Positions 24,601 through 36,160 of a stretch of DNA of 64,000 nucleotides are shown piece by piece. This DNA is from Parapristionchus giblindavisi (Eukaryota; Nematoda; Chromadorea; Rhabditida; Diplogasteridae). Location of the stretch: positions 409,554-473,553 of the forward strand of contig CALSFV010000294.1 in the NCBI GenBank assembly GCA_943737045.1. Reading direction: 5' to 3'. The notes beneath the pieces were generated by a model. The model was not told the origin of the DNA. It saw only the letters and a list, made by a program, of their open reading frames with translations, and searched no databases. The first letter of the stretch is position 1. Each line of letters starts with the position of its first letter. Position numbers and translations under genes: made by a program.

Positions 24601-27600
24601 CAATGATTAGGCGCAAGCACCAACATGATTCCCAAAACACATAACACTTCACTGCACATCATTTAAAAGATAAGCTTAATATAGGTTAACGATATGTTAT
24701 CCATCTCAGTATACTCAATACTCAATTGTCTTTCCATGCTCAATTGTCTTTTCATCTATCGATAATAGAGAAGAAGGAAAAAGTGAAATGAAGACCATTG
24801 AATATGGTTACGATTCATTTAAATGAATAAAAATAAAACTATATACATCAATCTGTTTATGAGAATTGACGACTTTTCCTTCTTCTTTATCTATATTTGC
24901 TAATTTCTCCTTTCTTTCTTCTTCACGAGCAACTTCCTTTGCTCCAGCAATCGATACTACGGCCACGTACATTGTTAACTAAATGAATTATTGATATTTC
25001 ATCTTCAATCTTCATATCAACTATCAGCGAATCAATAAGAAATATACTAAACTTGATTTTAATAAGTTTACTTCTCGAGGTAAAAAAAATGTTTCATTTC
25101 TTAAACCATTCAATTAATCTTTTTTTTAATGGATTGCACTTTCCCATATTGACTGAAAGATTTTATTGGTTGAATTTTGGATACTGATTTTTTCCAAGGT
25201 TTCCTTCTGGTATTTATCTTCGAAGGCTTTTTCATTGGGTTTGTTCCTTTGTTTCACTTTTACGTGAACTGCGCCAGATACAGAGGAAGAAAAAGAGATA
25301 AAGATGAATGAGAAAGAATTATATGAGTGAATACGATATGGACACATAAATATTCTAATTCATAAAATGAGAGTGTATCAGAGAAATAATTTCATACTTG
25401 ATAAACATAATCGAAGATGACCGCAACGGCGTTTCCCATACAAAACAATTGAATCTCAGGTGTTGGAGTATAAATTCCAACGAGGAAAGCAAGAGCATTT
25501 GTCAATGAAGTAATCGTTATTGAAGGTCCTTAACACTTTTATTGGTTTCATTTGGATTACTGATTTCCATTGTAAAGAAAATTGTAAGCCTTTCATTGTG
25601 TTGGTTAAATTATTTTCAGATTATTGATTTTTTTCGGTGTTGTGAAACATCTTAGTTCTGTTCAAAACCATATTTTATCATAAATAGTTAAAGAGTATAT
25701 AAACATATTACTGACCAACATCAACCAGTACAGCAGCAATCTTCTCCCTATGTGTCATAGGTACATCTCTCAATCGAATCCATGATTGAATAGTCAAATA
25801 TGCATCATCGACTCCTTCAATATCATTGAATGATTAATAGAAACCCATTGATTGATTGAATGACTATGACAAAGATCACTTGTTCAATCTCATCTTTTGA
25901 TTGAATTCATCACTTTAAGACAAAAGAAGTTATGTGAACAATATGAATGAGTAATATCGATTAATCATTCAAGTTCAATGTTTATACAGTATTTGTATGT
26001 GAATATAGTCCCCATTACAATCTCTAACAGTTTCTGTCATTCACTCTTACTATTGAATCTATCCCCTTTTTGTATCTTTCTCTCCCATTCTTTATCTCTG
26101 TGTCTTTCACTTACAAACACTCTCTCATTCTACTCTATTCCCCCTTCAATAAGAGTACTCTACAGCATGAATAGCATACAACTAACGGTATGATCATTAT
26201 CTACTTCCTTCTTTTGAATCAGGATTGTGCGACAAGTCGTTAGTCCATAGCCGAATTTTTTTACAATATTGAAATTCGACATTGAAACCGAAATTACCGG
26301 CAAGGGCAAGCGAAATAACAAATAAAGAAAGAGTCCTTTCCCGACCACTTTCATATGCTGCTGTTCAACTCGAAGAATATTCTACTTATGAGTGTATAAT
26401 TATCGAAAATTATCGATATTTCATTCATTTTTGTAATTTGTTCTTATTATGTATCGTTTGCAGGCAAATTAATGCAATTGCCGATATTGCCTCTTCTCGC
26501 AAAAATCCCTTGCCGCACACTCCTGTTTTGAATCTTAAGAATGGTGGGAACACCGAGAAGAACTTACCAATGGCTAGAATCAAGAAGGGTGTAACACAAA
26601 GAATAGATCCAAATCTGAATCCGAGCCAGAAAAGAAGACCCAGAGCAGATGAAGTTGCTAGAAGAGGACATACACAACCAAGAATAGCCATTGAGATACG
26701 GTCCGTGAACGGCTGCAAATTATCATTAACTAACTTTACAATAAATCATTTATCAAAAATATAAAAAGTGTTTTCGTGTTTTCTTGTCTGATTTTGGCAT
26801 AATTTAGTAAGTTGACATATGATGTGAGAATAAGAGAGGAAAGTAGTTAATAGACCCCCTATTGGGAATGAATTGGAAGAACTTAAGAAAGAGGATTAGA
26901 AAAAGAAAGAATACAATACTGAGACTTTAGTCGAATTCATAACAAAAAGCAATGGTCAATAAGTGTCCAAAATATTTAAAGAAATAAAAAATAAAATAAA
27001 TAAAATAAAAACTTTCTATCAAGTTTAGTCACGAAAAACTCGACGGTGTCCTTATTTAAAAATAATAAAATATAAACACATATAAATACCTGATGAAGAT
27101 ACAAAGAAGATATGATAAGAGTGATAATGGAGAAGATACACATAATCAAGAATCCAATTGCGATATAAGGAAAGATTGTCATTCCTGTTCGAACAATCTC
27201 AAATATACAATGTGTTATCATAGATGATTCATAGAAATGAGTATAATATTAACCTCATCTGCTGTGTATGTGAGAGATAGACCATATACATCAATAAGAG
27301 TTGAATTGAATTCACTGAACAAATTAATTTTTTTAATCATTCCAATAGCTCTTTTTACAAGTTGATTGAAATTAAAATTAGCTTAAAAATCAGGTACACC
27401 ATGTACTGAAGTTGATGATGTTCAATTCAAATTCCTTATCCATTTGATCATAAATATGTCAATAGCAGTATGATTATATCTCTAGTCTAACCTCGTCCTA
27501 CTTCATTTGCTATTAGGAATAACTACGTCACTATCGAATCTTTCCATTGGCCATTCTGGTTAAATGGTCTTTTATTGAACTGTATGGTATCTCTTTTATG

Positions 27601-29915
27601 AACCTTCGTCTTATTCAAAAACATCTGAGAAGAAACAAAAGTAGACAAGGACGAGAGTACATTCATTCCCTTATTCTTTCTATTACTCACTTATGCAGTT
27701 TCGCAGATACATTTCTTTCGTATGCCTTCACATCCTCTGCAATCCATCCATTTGGAACATCTCAATACAGATAGTTTAGACTTTTGTACTTTCGATTAGA
27801 ACTACTCTCTTATATTAGCTTTAAAGTGTCCATTTCCGATTAGGAAGATACGTATTTGATAGAGTAAAGGAAGAGATAGAGGCAGAGATAGATGGAGAAG
27901 GAGAAGGAGACGGAAAGAAATAAACGGTTCATAAGAAGTGAGAATAGAACAATATCATCATCTATCTCTTTCAATGGAATTCTCGATCATTCGATTGAAT
28001 GAAATCTATTCAATCAATCAACACTTGATATAAGGGGGAATTACCCAATCCGTTCATTCCATTATTCCACCCCCTCCACCTTTTCCTCCTCTCTCCCTCT
28101 CCCTCTCCCTCTCCCTCTGCCCCTCCCTCTCTCCCTCTCCCTCTCCCTCTCCCTCTGCCCCTCCCTCTCTCCCTCTCCTTCTCCATCTACCGTATTCTTT
28201 CTCACCTGCACGGAATTGTGCACCGATGACACGAAGGAAATTGATCCTTCCATTTTCATTCTTCTGAACTCCAAAAAAGTTAGCAGATAGATCGAACTGC
28301 TTTCCGAGAACCTGTAGACAGGATATGAATAGAGAAATAGAGTGAGAAAGAGAAAGATAGTTTAGTACCTCCATGATGGGAAAGGTCAAATTGATTCTTG
28401 ATAGAGAATTATTCATTCCAAGTCCTTCCAAGTTAATTCCATTCTGAAAATATTGATGTCTACATTAATATAAACAGAATCTCTTTCATAAATCATACAT
28501 ATATTTCGATTTTATTAATAAGTCTTCCACACTTGTAGACATTTCATTATTAGATAAATCTATGTTTTAGTTCTTTCGTAATTGTCTTTTGACCATCAAT
28601 CGATTGACTGAATCGGCAGTGGCTTGGTTCAATTCTATGCTATTTTTCTATCTCTCTGTCAGTTTCTCTTCCTCTCCCTCGCTCTACCTCTCTCCCTATA
28701 TCTCTCCCTCTCCCTCTACCTATTCACAAGATCAAAGAGATGAGCGGGGGGAAGAAGCCTATCCTATCGATAGGTCAACATCAATAATTAGATAAATAGT
28801 TTACAAAGTAATAAAGAGTTAATTCTTTGTTCCAACGCCCAAAAGTAAAGGAAAACCGGGAAAAAAGCTCTCCTCGTGTTAAACAATGTCATGCCTATAT
28901 TGAATATGATATAAGACTTACACTAAACTGTCGAATAGGTTCATTCACTAGACACCAATCAGTACACACATCGTAGAAGGACTTTCCATTATGAGTTACA
29001 TTACCCGATACAAAATCAAGGGCATTTATCACCTCTTTCATGTATTCCTGAAGATTTATTCATTTATTGATTGATTTATTGATTGAATTGATGTGTGTTT
29101 ATTGATTTCGAAAAGTGAAATGAAGAAGCAAAAGGAACGAATTGCTAATAAGAAGTTTTGAACACTTTTTTTATTTTCTTTCATTCAAAACTGTTTCCGA
29201 TTTGTGTCGGAATGTTTCATTACTTAAACTCCATAAAAATAATTATATTCAAAATGTTTTGAAAGAAAATAAATCTTAAAAAGCAATCAATACATTAGTA
29301 TACGGTGTACGGTAACTGACCGGTCGATGTATCGATCCGCCATCTTTAGCCGAGAATAGAGTGAAGACAGCTATGGGATCTCCTGTATGAGCAAAGAAAT
29401 CATTGTACACATCCATCTCATGTAGGGATCTTGCACCGAATGGAGTATATCCTGACACGATTATGGATTACTGTAACTAGAGGATACTGTATCGATATAT
29501 CAATAATCAATGTGTCAATGTGTGAATATGTATGTTGAGTCACGTTTTAATGTTTATGATAGCAGATCAGTGAATCTATCGGAAAAATCAAATGGATCAA
29601 TAAATCGATAGTTATAAATAATGAATACCAGTCTTGATGTCATCTTTCTGTGGAGTAAATACAATCTTGACTGAGAGTAATGTAGTAACAAGTAGAGTCA
29701 CCTACAAAGAGAAGGATTAGGCGACTTAAGACCCCATATAATTGGCGGGGCTGCTACACAGTCTGAGAGGGAAATGGAGGGGCTGCTACACAGTCTGATG
29801 AACTCACAGTAAGAACAAGATAGTGATGGTCAGCGACGAAAAGACCCGTCCGCCTCAGAAGACGTTCGAGCACTCGAACGACGAAAGGAGGATCAAAATC
29901 ACCCTTTCCGTGCAT
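21605..29915 (-). CDS. patched-related RND-family membrane protein
   Basis: Twenty-two minus-strand exons close in phase to 891 aa. Boundaries: 29915-29808, 29701-29629, 29451-29321, 29047-28922, 28443-28369, 28311-28206, 27348-27254, 27197-27090, 26712-26568, 25814-25716, 25528-25398, 24978-24847, 24520-24413, 24158-23988, 23938-23873, 23795-23643, 23571-23444, 23394-23238, 23040-22905, 22760-22592, 22542-22446, 21766-21605. Nematode PTR hallmarks are present: [14 protein letters not shown] and [10 protein letters not shown] near the N-terminus, [20 protein letters not shown], the sterol-sensing-like block [31 protein letters not shown], and the second repeat [17 protein letters not shown] with [23 protein letters not shown] proteins act at apical membranes in cuticle and lipid handling. 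The exon 7 acceptor (AAAGAG) is weak. The start [11 protein letters not shown] precedes the first helix. Confidence 0.9.
28070..28190. repeat. CTCCCT hexamer array in PTR intron
   Basis: Pure pyrimidine tract of TCTCCC/TCCCTC units with interspersed TGCCCC. Related tracts lie at 30110-30230, 58740-58800, 60335-60430 and 61735-61850. The long glutamate/arginine ORF on the other strand is an artefact of this repeat. Confidence 0.85.
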
Positions 29916-29972
29916 GATTCGTGGGGCTGCTACGCAGTCACTGTTTGGAAAGGGATGCTACACAGTCTGACG
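29747..29972. repeat. short direct repeats around PTR exon 1
   Basis: GGGGCTGCTACACAGTCTGA occurs at about 29747 and 29779. Variants occur at about 29923 (CTACGCAGTC) and 29952 (GATGCTACACAGTCTGA). They bracket the first coding exon, two in its downstream intron and two just upstream of the ATG on the minus strand. Confidence 0.6.
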
Positions 29973-31326
29973 AATTACGGTAGATGCCCAGATAGTGTAG
30001 AGTCTTCTTGCAGAGAACGGCTAAGAGCAAAGACTAGAAAAGGAGGGGGCGACTCCGCCTTAGTGATGAGAAAGAGTGAAGGTGATTGAGAGAAATTGAA
30101 TGAAGAAGGAGAGGGAGAAGGAGGGGATAGAGGGAGAGGGAGAGAGAGGAAGAAGGAGAGGGAGAGGGAGAGAGCGAGAGGGAGAGGGAGAGAGGGAAAG
30201 GGAGGAGAGAAGTAAAAGTAGAGGCAGAGGGACAGAGATAGTATAGCTACCTCCGCCCACTGACAATACTAGTAGATGACCCTGTGAAATGGTAGAGATG
30301 AATCCTATGGAAGGAAAACGTTATAGAATGAGATTAAGATTATTATTGTAGTGATTATTTCCCATCTTTAATAGACATATAATGTCCATGTTTCAATTCT
30401 ATATAAATTTTGTAGAATTCTAACAAGAAACAATACATTGTTTCAGCAATACATCAGTCGAAAGTTCGCCCCACTCGAACGAAATTTTGAACAAATATAC
30501 TGTAATTTCGCAGTTATTTTGTAGTTTGTATTTTACGAAATTTCCTTCAATTTGTGTTATATTTAGTTTTTCTTTTGTTATTTATTGTTTTGCATTTGGT
30601 TTTGTGTCTAGAATGCATTGTGGATTGATTGAAGTTAGTGAAGAACTATTGAGAGTGAATGACTAGACTATCATTATATCATATCATCAACTTTATCGAA
30701 TCGTCTTTCGTTTTCTATGCGATACTTTCTATCGAGAACAATTGTGACCTTTATTTTCTACGAATACATTGAAATAGAGTGAATACGATACGTGATTGGC
30801 TGTATATCAAATGAACCGACGTGACGTAACTGTTACACTACCATCAAGTGTAGGTAGAACATTCACGTGTGGAAAAGTCCATGGCGTTCTTGCAAATGTT
30901 TCCTGCTGGTAACGGGACAATGCTCGCAATTACATTACTAGCATCCATTTATTTTTGTAAACTTTTCTAGAATGTTCTAAAATGACTAAAAAAAATTGAA
31001 TAACCGATCATTTTATCGTGCTTCAGCTCTTCAATCCTGTGGCCGTATGCAAGAACCGTTTTCCAGGAAAATGTGACGTCATTAGCGTAGGCGGAGGCGT
31101 TTTCCAAAAATCCTCCGCCTACGCTAATGACGTCACATTTTCCTGGAAAACTGTTCTTGCATACGACCATTGGGTAAATCTGAACGGTAGTTGTATCTCT
31201 GTCATATTTGTACTATATTCTATTGTAATAATAACTATTACACGTCGAAATCTTTCTCTTGTCATGATTTATTATGAATTTTCCCCTTGTACATCGAAAT
31301 GTTCATTCTTTCAATAGAGTACAGCA
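29916..31326. other. divergent promoter region of PTR and CTU1 genes
   Basis: About 1.4 kb separates the two start codons. It contains a GA-rich array (about 30100-30230) and a perfect hairpin (31039-31168). No additional gene was recognised. Confidence 0.5.
31039..31168. repeat. 130-bp hairpin containing TGACGTCA in each arm's core
   Basis: The arms (GGCCGTATGCAAGAACCG and inverse) are near-perfect over about 58 bp around a short AT centre. Each arm holds GTGACGTCATTAGCGTAGGCGGAGG, including the cAMP-response-type octamer TGACGTCA. It ends about 160 bp before the CTU1 start codon. Confidence 0.85.
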
Positions 31327-34300
31327 ATGCCTATCGAATGTACGGGTGGTTGTGGACAGAATGCACGTATCAAACGAGCCAAAGACTCTCGTCCCGTATG
31401 CAACGATTGCTTTATAGCTGCCTTTGAACAGGTGAGATTACGGTAGCCTACTCATTTTGCCGATCATGAACTGGCTAATCTGATGTGAAGTCATTGAAGG
31501 ATCCATTATTAGATTCGCCTAATTCATTCGCGTTCTTAATCTTTTTATCTTGATTTGTTTTGCTTTTGCAGGATGTTCATGACACGATTATAAGTACGAA
31601 ATTGTTTGAACGAGGAGAGAAAGTGGCATTAGGAGCCTCAGGTGGAAAGGATTCTACCGTACTCGCTTATGTTATGAAGGTATTTATTGATTTGAATCAT
31701 AATATATCGACAATGATCAATTGATCATAGTACAGTCATGATCATTCTTTATCTTACAACGAACATCACACTCTTCTGTCTTAATAAGAAACTCATCATA
31801 CCGTAATCATTTGCAGACACTAAATGATAGATACGATTACGGTCTCGAATTGATTCTTTTATCGATCGATGAAGGAATTAAAGGATATCGAGATGATTCA
31901 TTGGAAGTAAGAAAACGTTCATTTTACCCCTTATCCATCTCTTTTTTCTCTCTCTAAACTTCATACTATCGTTTCCTACTTTCACTTTCTATTCTCTTTC
32001 ATAAATAAGTTCTGGGATCTTCTCATTTCATCTCGGTTGAACAATCAATTTACAGGCCGTACAGAGGAATAAGATCGAGTATTCACTACCATTGATGATC
32101 CTATCATATAAGGTATACTTTGATCTTTGATCTTTGGGAATCTTTCTGATCTCTGACCAAATACTTCCCTGTTCTGTAATGGTGCAGTTGAAAGTGAAAG
32201 TGTTTGAATGAATTTGATCGTTGAGAAGAGTGCTTGGCTTGATACTATGTTGTTGGAAATAGATGAAAGAATGGGTGATAGGAATGATGATAGACACAGA
32301 CAGAACACTGTCACATATTGGAATACTTTCATATCTATGACATACATCTCATATGGGTACACTTTTGTAATAAATAATAGTGTAGTTTTAGAGTAATATA
32401 TGCCATATGAAGGGCATAGCAACTATGGGTGCATAGAAGGATTGTTCAATAGTGCAAAGTAGTGAGAAGACAATATGACCCATACGTAGGCGGCATTGTC
32501 GCTAGCGACAATACCCATCCGGTTTAGCCAAAATTCACTCAGAAATGAACATTTAAAAAAGTATTATATTTAAATGCTCCACTTTTTGCTTCCCACTACC
32601 GACCCGACCTCACCGATTTGAATTTCCAGCGGCAAAGTTTGCCCGTGTATGATATGATCCTTTGATCTTGTGATCTCATGAACTTTGATCTCTTTCAGGA
32701 GTTGTACAATTGGACAATGGATGAGATTGTGGCAAAGATCGGAAAGAAGAATAATTGTACATTTTGTGGAGTATTCAGAAGACAAGCATTGGATAGGTTT
32801 GTTGTACATTTCATACAATTGTCATTACATTACTCTTTTATTATTTATCACTAATATTGGCATACATTCCTTAATTGTTTTGTCTTTTGAATAGACAAAC
32901 TAAACCATTGATCTCTTATCCTCATTCATCATTCAATTCATTGAGTTCTCTATATCATTTTGATTCTTCATTCATTTCATCTCCAATCTTATTCTATATC
33001 GTCATCATTCACTAAACTCTATCTCTTGTAACTGCAAGAAGTGTATAGGGGTGAATGTCTGGGAATTTATCTATGTTTCATAATGGGTTCATTCCTCTCT
33101 TTTCTATAATCTATATTCCTATCACTTTATCTTTCGCGTATCTTCAATATAATCAACAATTATTTGAAACATATTGATTATAGAGGAGCTCATCGATTGG
33201 GAGCATCGAAGTTGTTAACTGGACACAATGCTGATGATATGGCAGAAACTGTGCTTATGAATGTACTCAGAGGAGATATTGCACGACTAGAGAGGTATAC
33301 GGTATCGATTGGTTGATTGATTGATCGCGAACTGACAATTTGTTCTCCAGATGTACTGCCATCTGTACAGCAAATGGCGGAGAAGCGCAATTACCAAGAG
33401 CTAAACCACTTAAGGTATACTGTAATTTTATACCATTATTGATTTTTGGACCTACATTATCTTCGGTGTATTTGATTATGGTTTGGATTACAGTACTGTT
33501 TCGAGAAGGATATTGTGATGTATGCGAGAGTGAAGAATCTGGATTATTTCTATACAGAATGCATTTATGCACCCAATGCATACAGACAGTTTGCAAGGTG
33601 GCTCATTTATTTTTATTAATAACAGTTTGTATCAACTATATTTTCTACTAATTTGAATGTTTGTGTCTATAATCTCTTTGGACTTTTCTGTTGATCGTAT
33701 ATTTGTTGCCCATTGATTTGATGTATGATCAGATCAATTTCTCTCAGTGATGGAACTGTTACAGTAATCCTATAAATAACTTGATCATACTGTAGTTCAT
33801 TATATTTTCCATTCAGGACTTTCGTAAAACGATTGGAGCGCACTCGTCCACGAGCCATTCTCGATCTCATTCGATCAGCTGAAACAATCTCAGTGAAGAA
33901 AGAAGTCGCCGTACCTAAATTGGGAAATTGCACCAAGTAGGGTACAGCATGCATACTTTAGCCATATATTCTTATGGTAGTTTCTCACAACTAAATTTTC
34001 AGAAAGGAGAAAACACGAGAGAGAAAAAGACGATTCTATCCCAAAATAATTTTGGTCATCTTGGAACTTTGGTCATCTATTGTTCCTTGATCTAAGTACA
34101 TGAAATACTCTTAGTCATAGTGACTCAATCATTCAAACTTGAATACAAAGTGTATTTTGACCTCTGTCTATCCCTCGTCCTAAGTACTTTGACCGGTCCC
34201 TAATCTTCCATCTCTTACCAGATGTGGATACATATCGAGTCAACCATTGTGTAAGGCCTGTCTCCTTCTCGAGGGTCTCAACACGAACAACATCGACCTC

Positions 34301-34449
34301 GGTGTCAAGAAGGTATACTGTATAATCTATTCGATCAATCAATAACGAGTACGGTATTCTAGAAGAGCAATCGTGCAACAACATCATGTGGAACATCGAG
34401 CAATGGTTGTGGATGTAACGATGAAAATAAGCAAAATGTTGAATTTTGA
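31327..34449 (+). CDS. ctu-1: cytoplasmic tRNA 2-thiolation protein 1 (CTU1/NCS6)
   Basis: Eleven exons close in phase to 344 aa: 31327-31431, 31572-31679, 31817-31906, 32056-32112, 32699-32796, 33184-33294, 33351-33414, 33494-33597, 33817-33936, 34222-34312, 34363-34449. The N-terminus carries zinc-binding Cys pairs (CTGGC, CNDC). The adenylating PP-loop is ASGGKDST, followed by [29 protein letters not shown] and [16 protein letters not shown]. The C-terminus has a second Cys set (CTKCGY, CKAC, CGCN). CTU1 with CTU2 adds sulphur from URM1 to U34 of Lys, Glu and Gln tRNAs in the cytosol. In C. elegans the gene is called tut-1. Length and motifs are complete. Intron 4 (about 590 bp) carries repeats. 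The gene is divergent from PTR and convergent with IFRD (215 bp apart). Confidence 0.95.
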
Positions 34450-34664
34450 AGATTATTGATTGTTTTGATTGTCGTTATTTTGTTGATTTTGTTTTCTTTA
34501 TATTATTATGAGAGATATATGGGTATAGCTAAATAAATATCATAATTCATTCTTTGTTTAAAAAATGTTATGCAGTTTATGGAACGAGTCTATTCTTTAA
34601 AAAAACGAATAGCTTTATCGGAGTGTAGTATAATTGACAATAGCCTATTCATTTATAAATGAGA

Positions 34665-36096
34665 TTAACATGAACGTTTATCACGTTGTTTTGATCGTGC
34701 CTGATCACGAATTTTGTTTATCGAATTCTGAATTGCCATCTGAAAAGATCAATATTTGTAAAGATCAAAGATCGGGTGAGGGGGGTTAGGGGCATGGGAT
34801 TGAAACGGAAGTGCATCCGTTCCCATGCAAATTGTCTACAATTGCACGTGGAATGAGGACATGGGGGATAAAATAGAGGAGTCTATGGGATAAGGAACAC
34901 AAGGATCAGATCACTCTATCCTCTTTCGATAGGATGAACGAGTTTAATAGACAAAAGAGAGATATGAGAAATAAGGGATGAAAAATAGATAAATCTATGG
35001 AACGGAAAGGGAGGGTAAGAAGTGATAAAAGATTTATGGAATGAACTGATATGAAAGAAACAAGAAACTATTTGATTGGATAAGAGATTAATAATCATAG
35101 GGATCGTACTGTATAAGTAAATAAAACAACAATAATAATAATCTGACCCTATTAGCTTTGCTGATCTTTTCTCCACCTTCTTCCACTGGTGCTCCGAGAT
35201 CGAAAAAGTCCCTCAGTAATTCATTCTTTTTCAATTGTCGACGCATACCGCCACGCAGTAGCTCAAATAATAATTACATTGTAATAACTCCAAATTATCA
35301 ATATCAACTCAATTCATTTCATAAGATGAACGAGTAACAGAAATGGCTGGTATTGTCAACATCATAACTGAAGAATAAGCTACAGTTACCGATTAAAAGT
35401 ACTATACATTTTTTCAGTACCGATGAATCGAAGTTATGAAGAAAGAAGGAAAGGAATGGAAATCAATAAATAAAACAAATAATCCCATCAATAACTTACT
35501 TCGGTTAACCGATCATAAACCATTTTGTATGTACACGAATCAAGTAGAAGATTCTCTTTATCTAATTTGATTGTTAGTGATGGAGCCTCCTCTTCAGCTA
35601 TGAACGAATAGATTTGTCTGAAAATACATCAATAGAATCACTTCCTAATATAGTATTGAGCTATTCACAGAGATATGCTTAAATTGTTTACACCACTTTT
35701 ATTATTTTTATAATTACAATTATTTTAAAATAAAAATAGAATACCTGAATGTCATCTTTTGAACTCTCTTATCCTTCTTTGTCTTACTCTTCCCACTCTC
35801 TGATGCTAGATCACCAAGGATCTGCAAATTCAATACAATCAATAAAGTTCATCGCATAATCAATAATCTAAATACCGTACCCGAACAAGATGATCGTGAT
35901 TGGGAAATCGATATCCACTTCTCTTAGATGCTACAACATCATAGAGGAATGCCAGAGCTTCACCTAAAACAAGATAAATCAATAAGACCTGATAAACATA
36001 CAACTACAAATTTATAGTTATTGAAAAAGTTTATATTTACTTTTGCATTTGGCACTTGTAAAAGGTAAAGGTTAAAAAAAGTATTTTGACTATGGA

Positions 36097-36160
<64 letters not shown>

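Noticed and set aside
28054..28431. ORF with long Glu/Arg/Gly repeats on the minus strand
   Set aside because: It is a translation of the CTCCCT array plus the PTR exon at 28206-28311; the repeat part is intronic.
33267..33651. Overlapping ORFs on both strands at about 33.3-33.6 kb
   Set aside because: Shadows and read-through of CTU1 exons 7 and 8.
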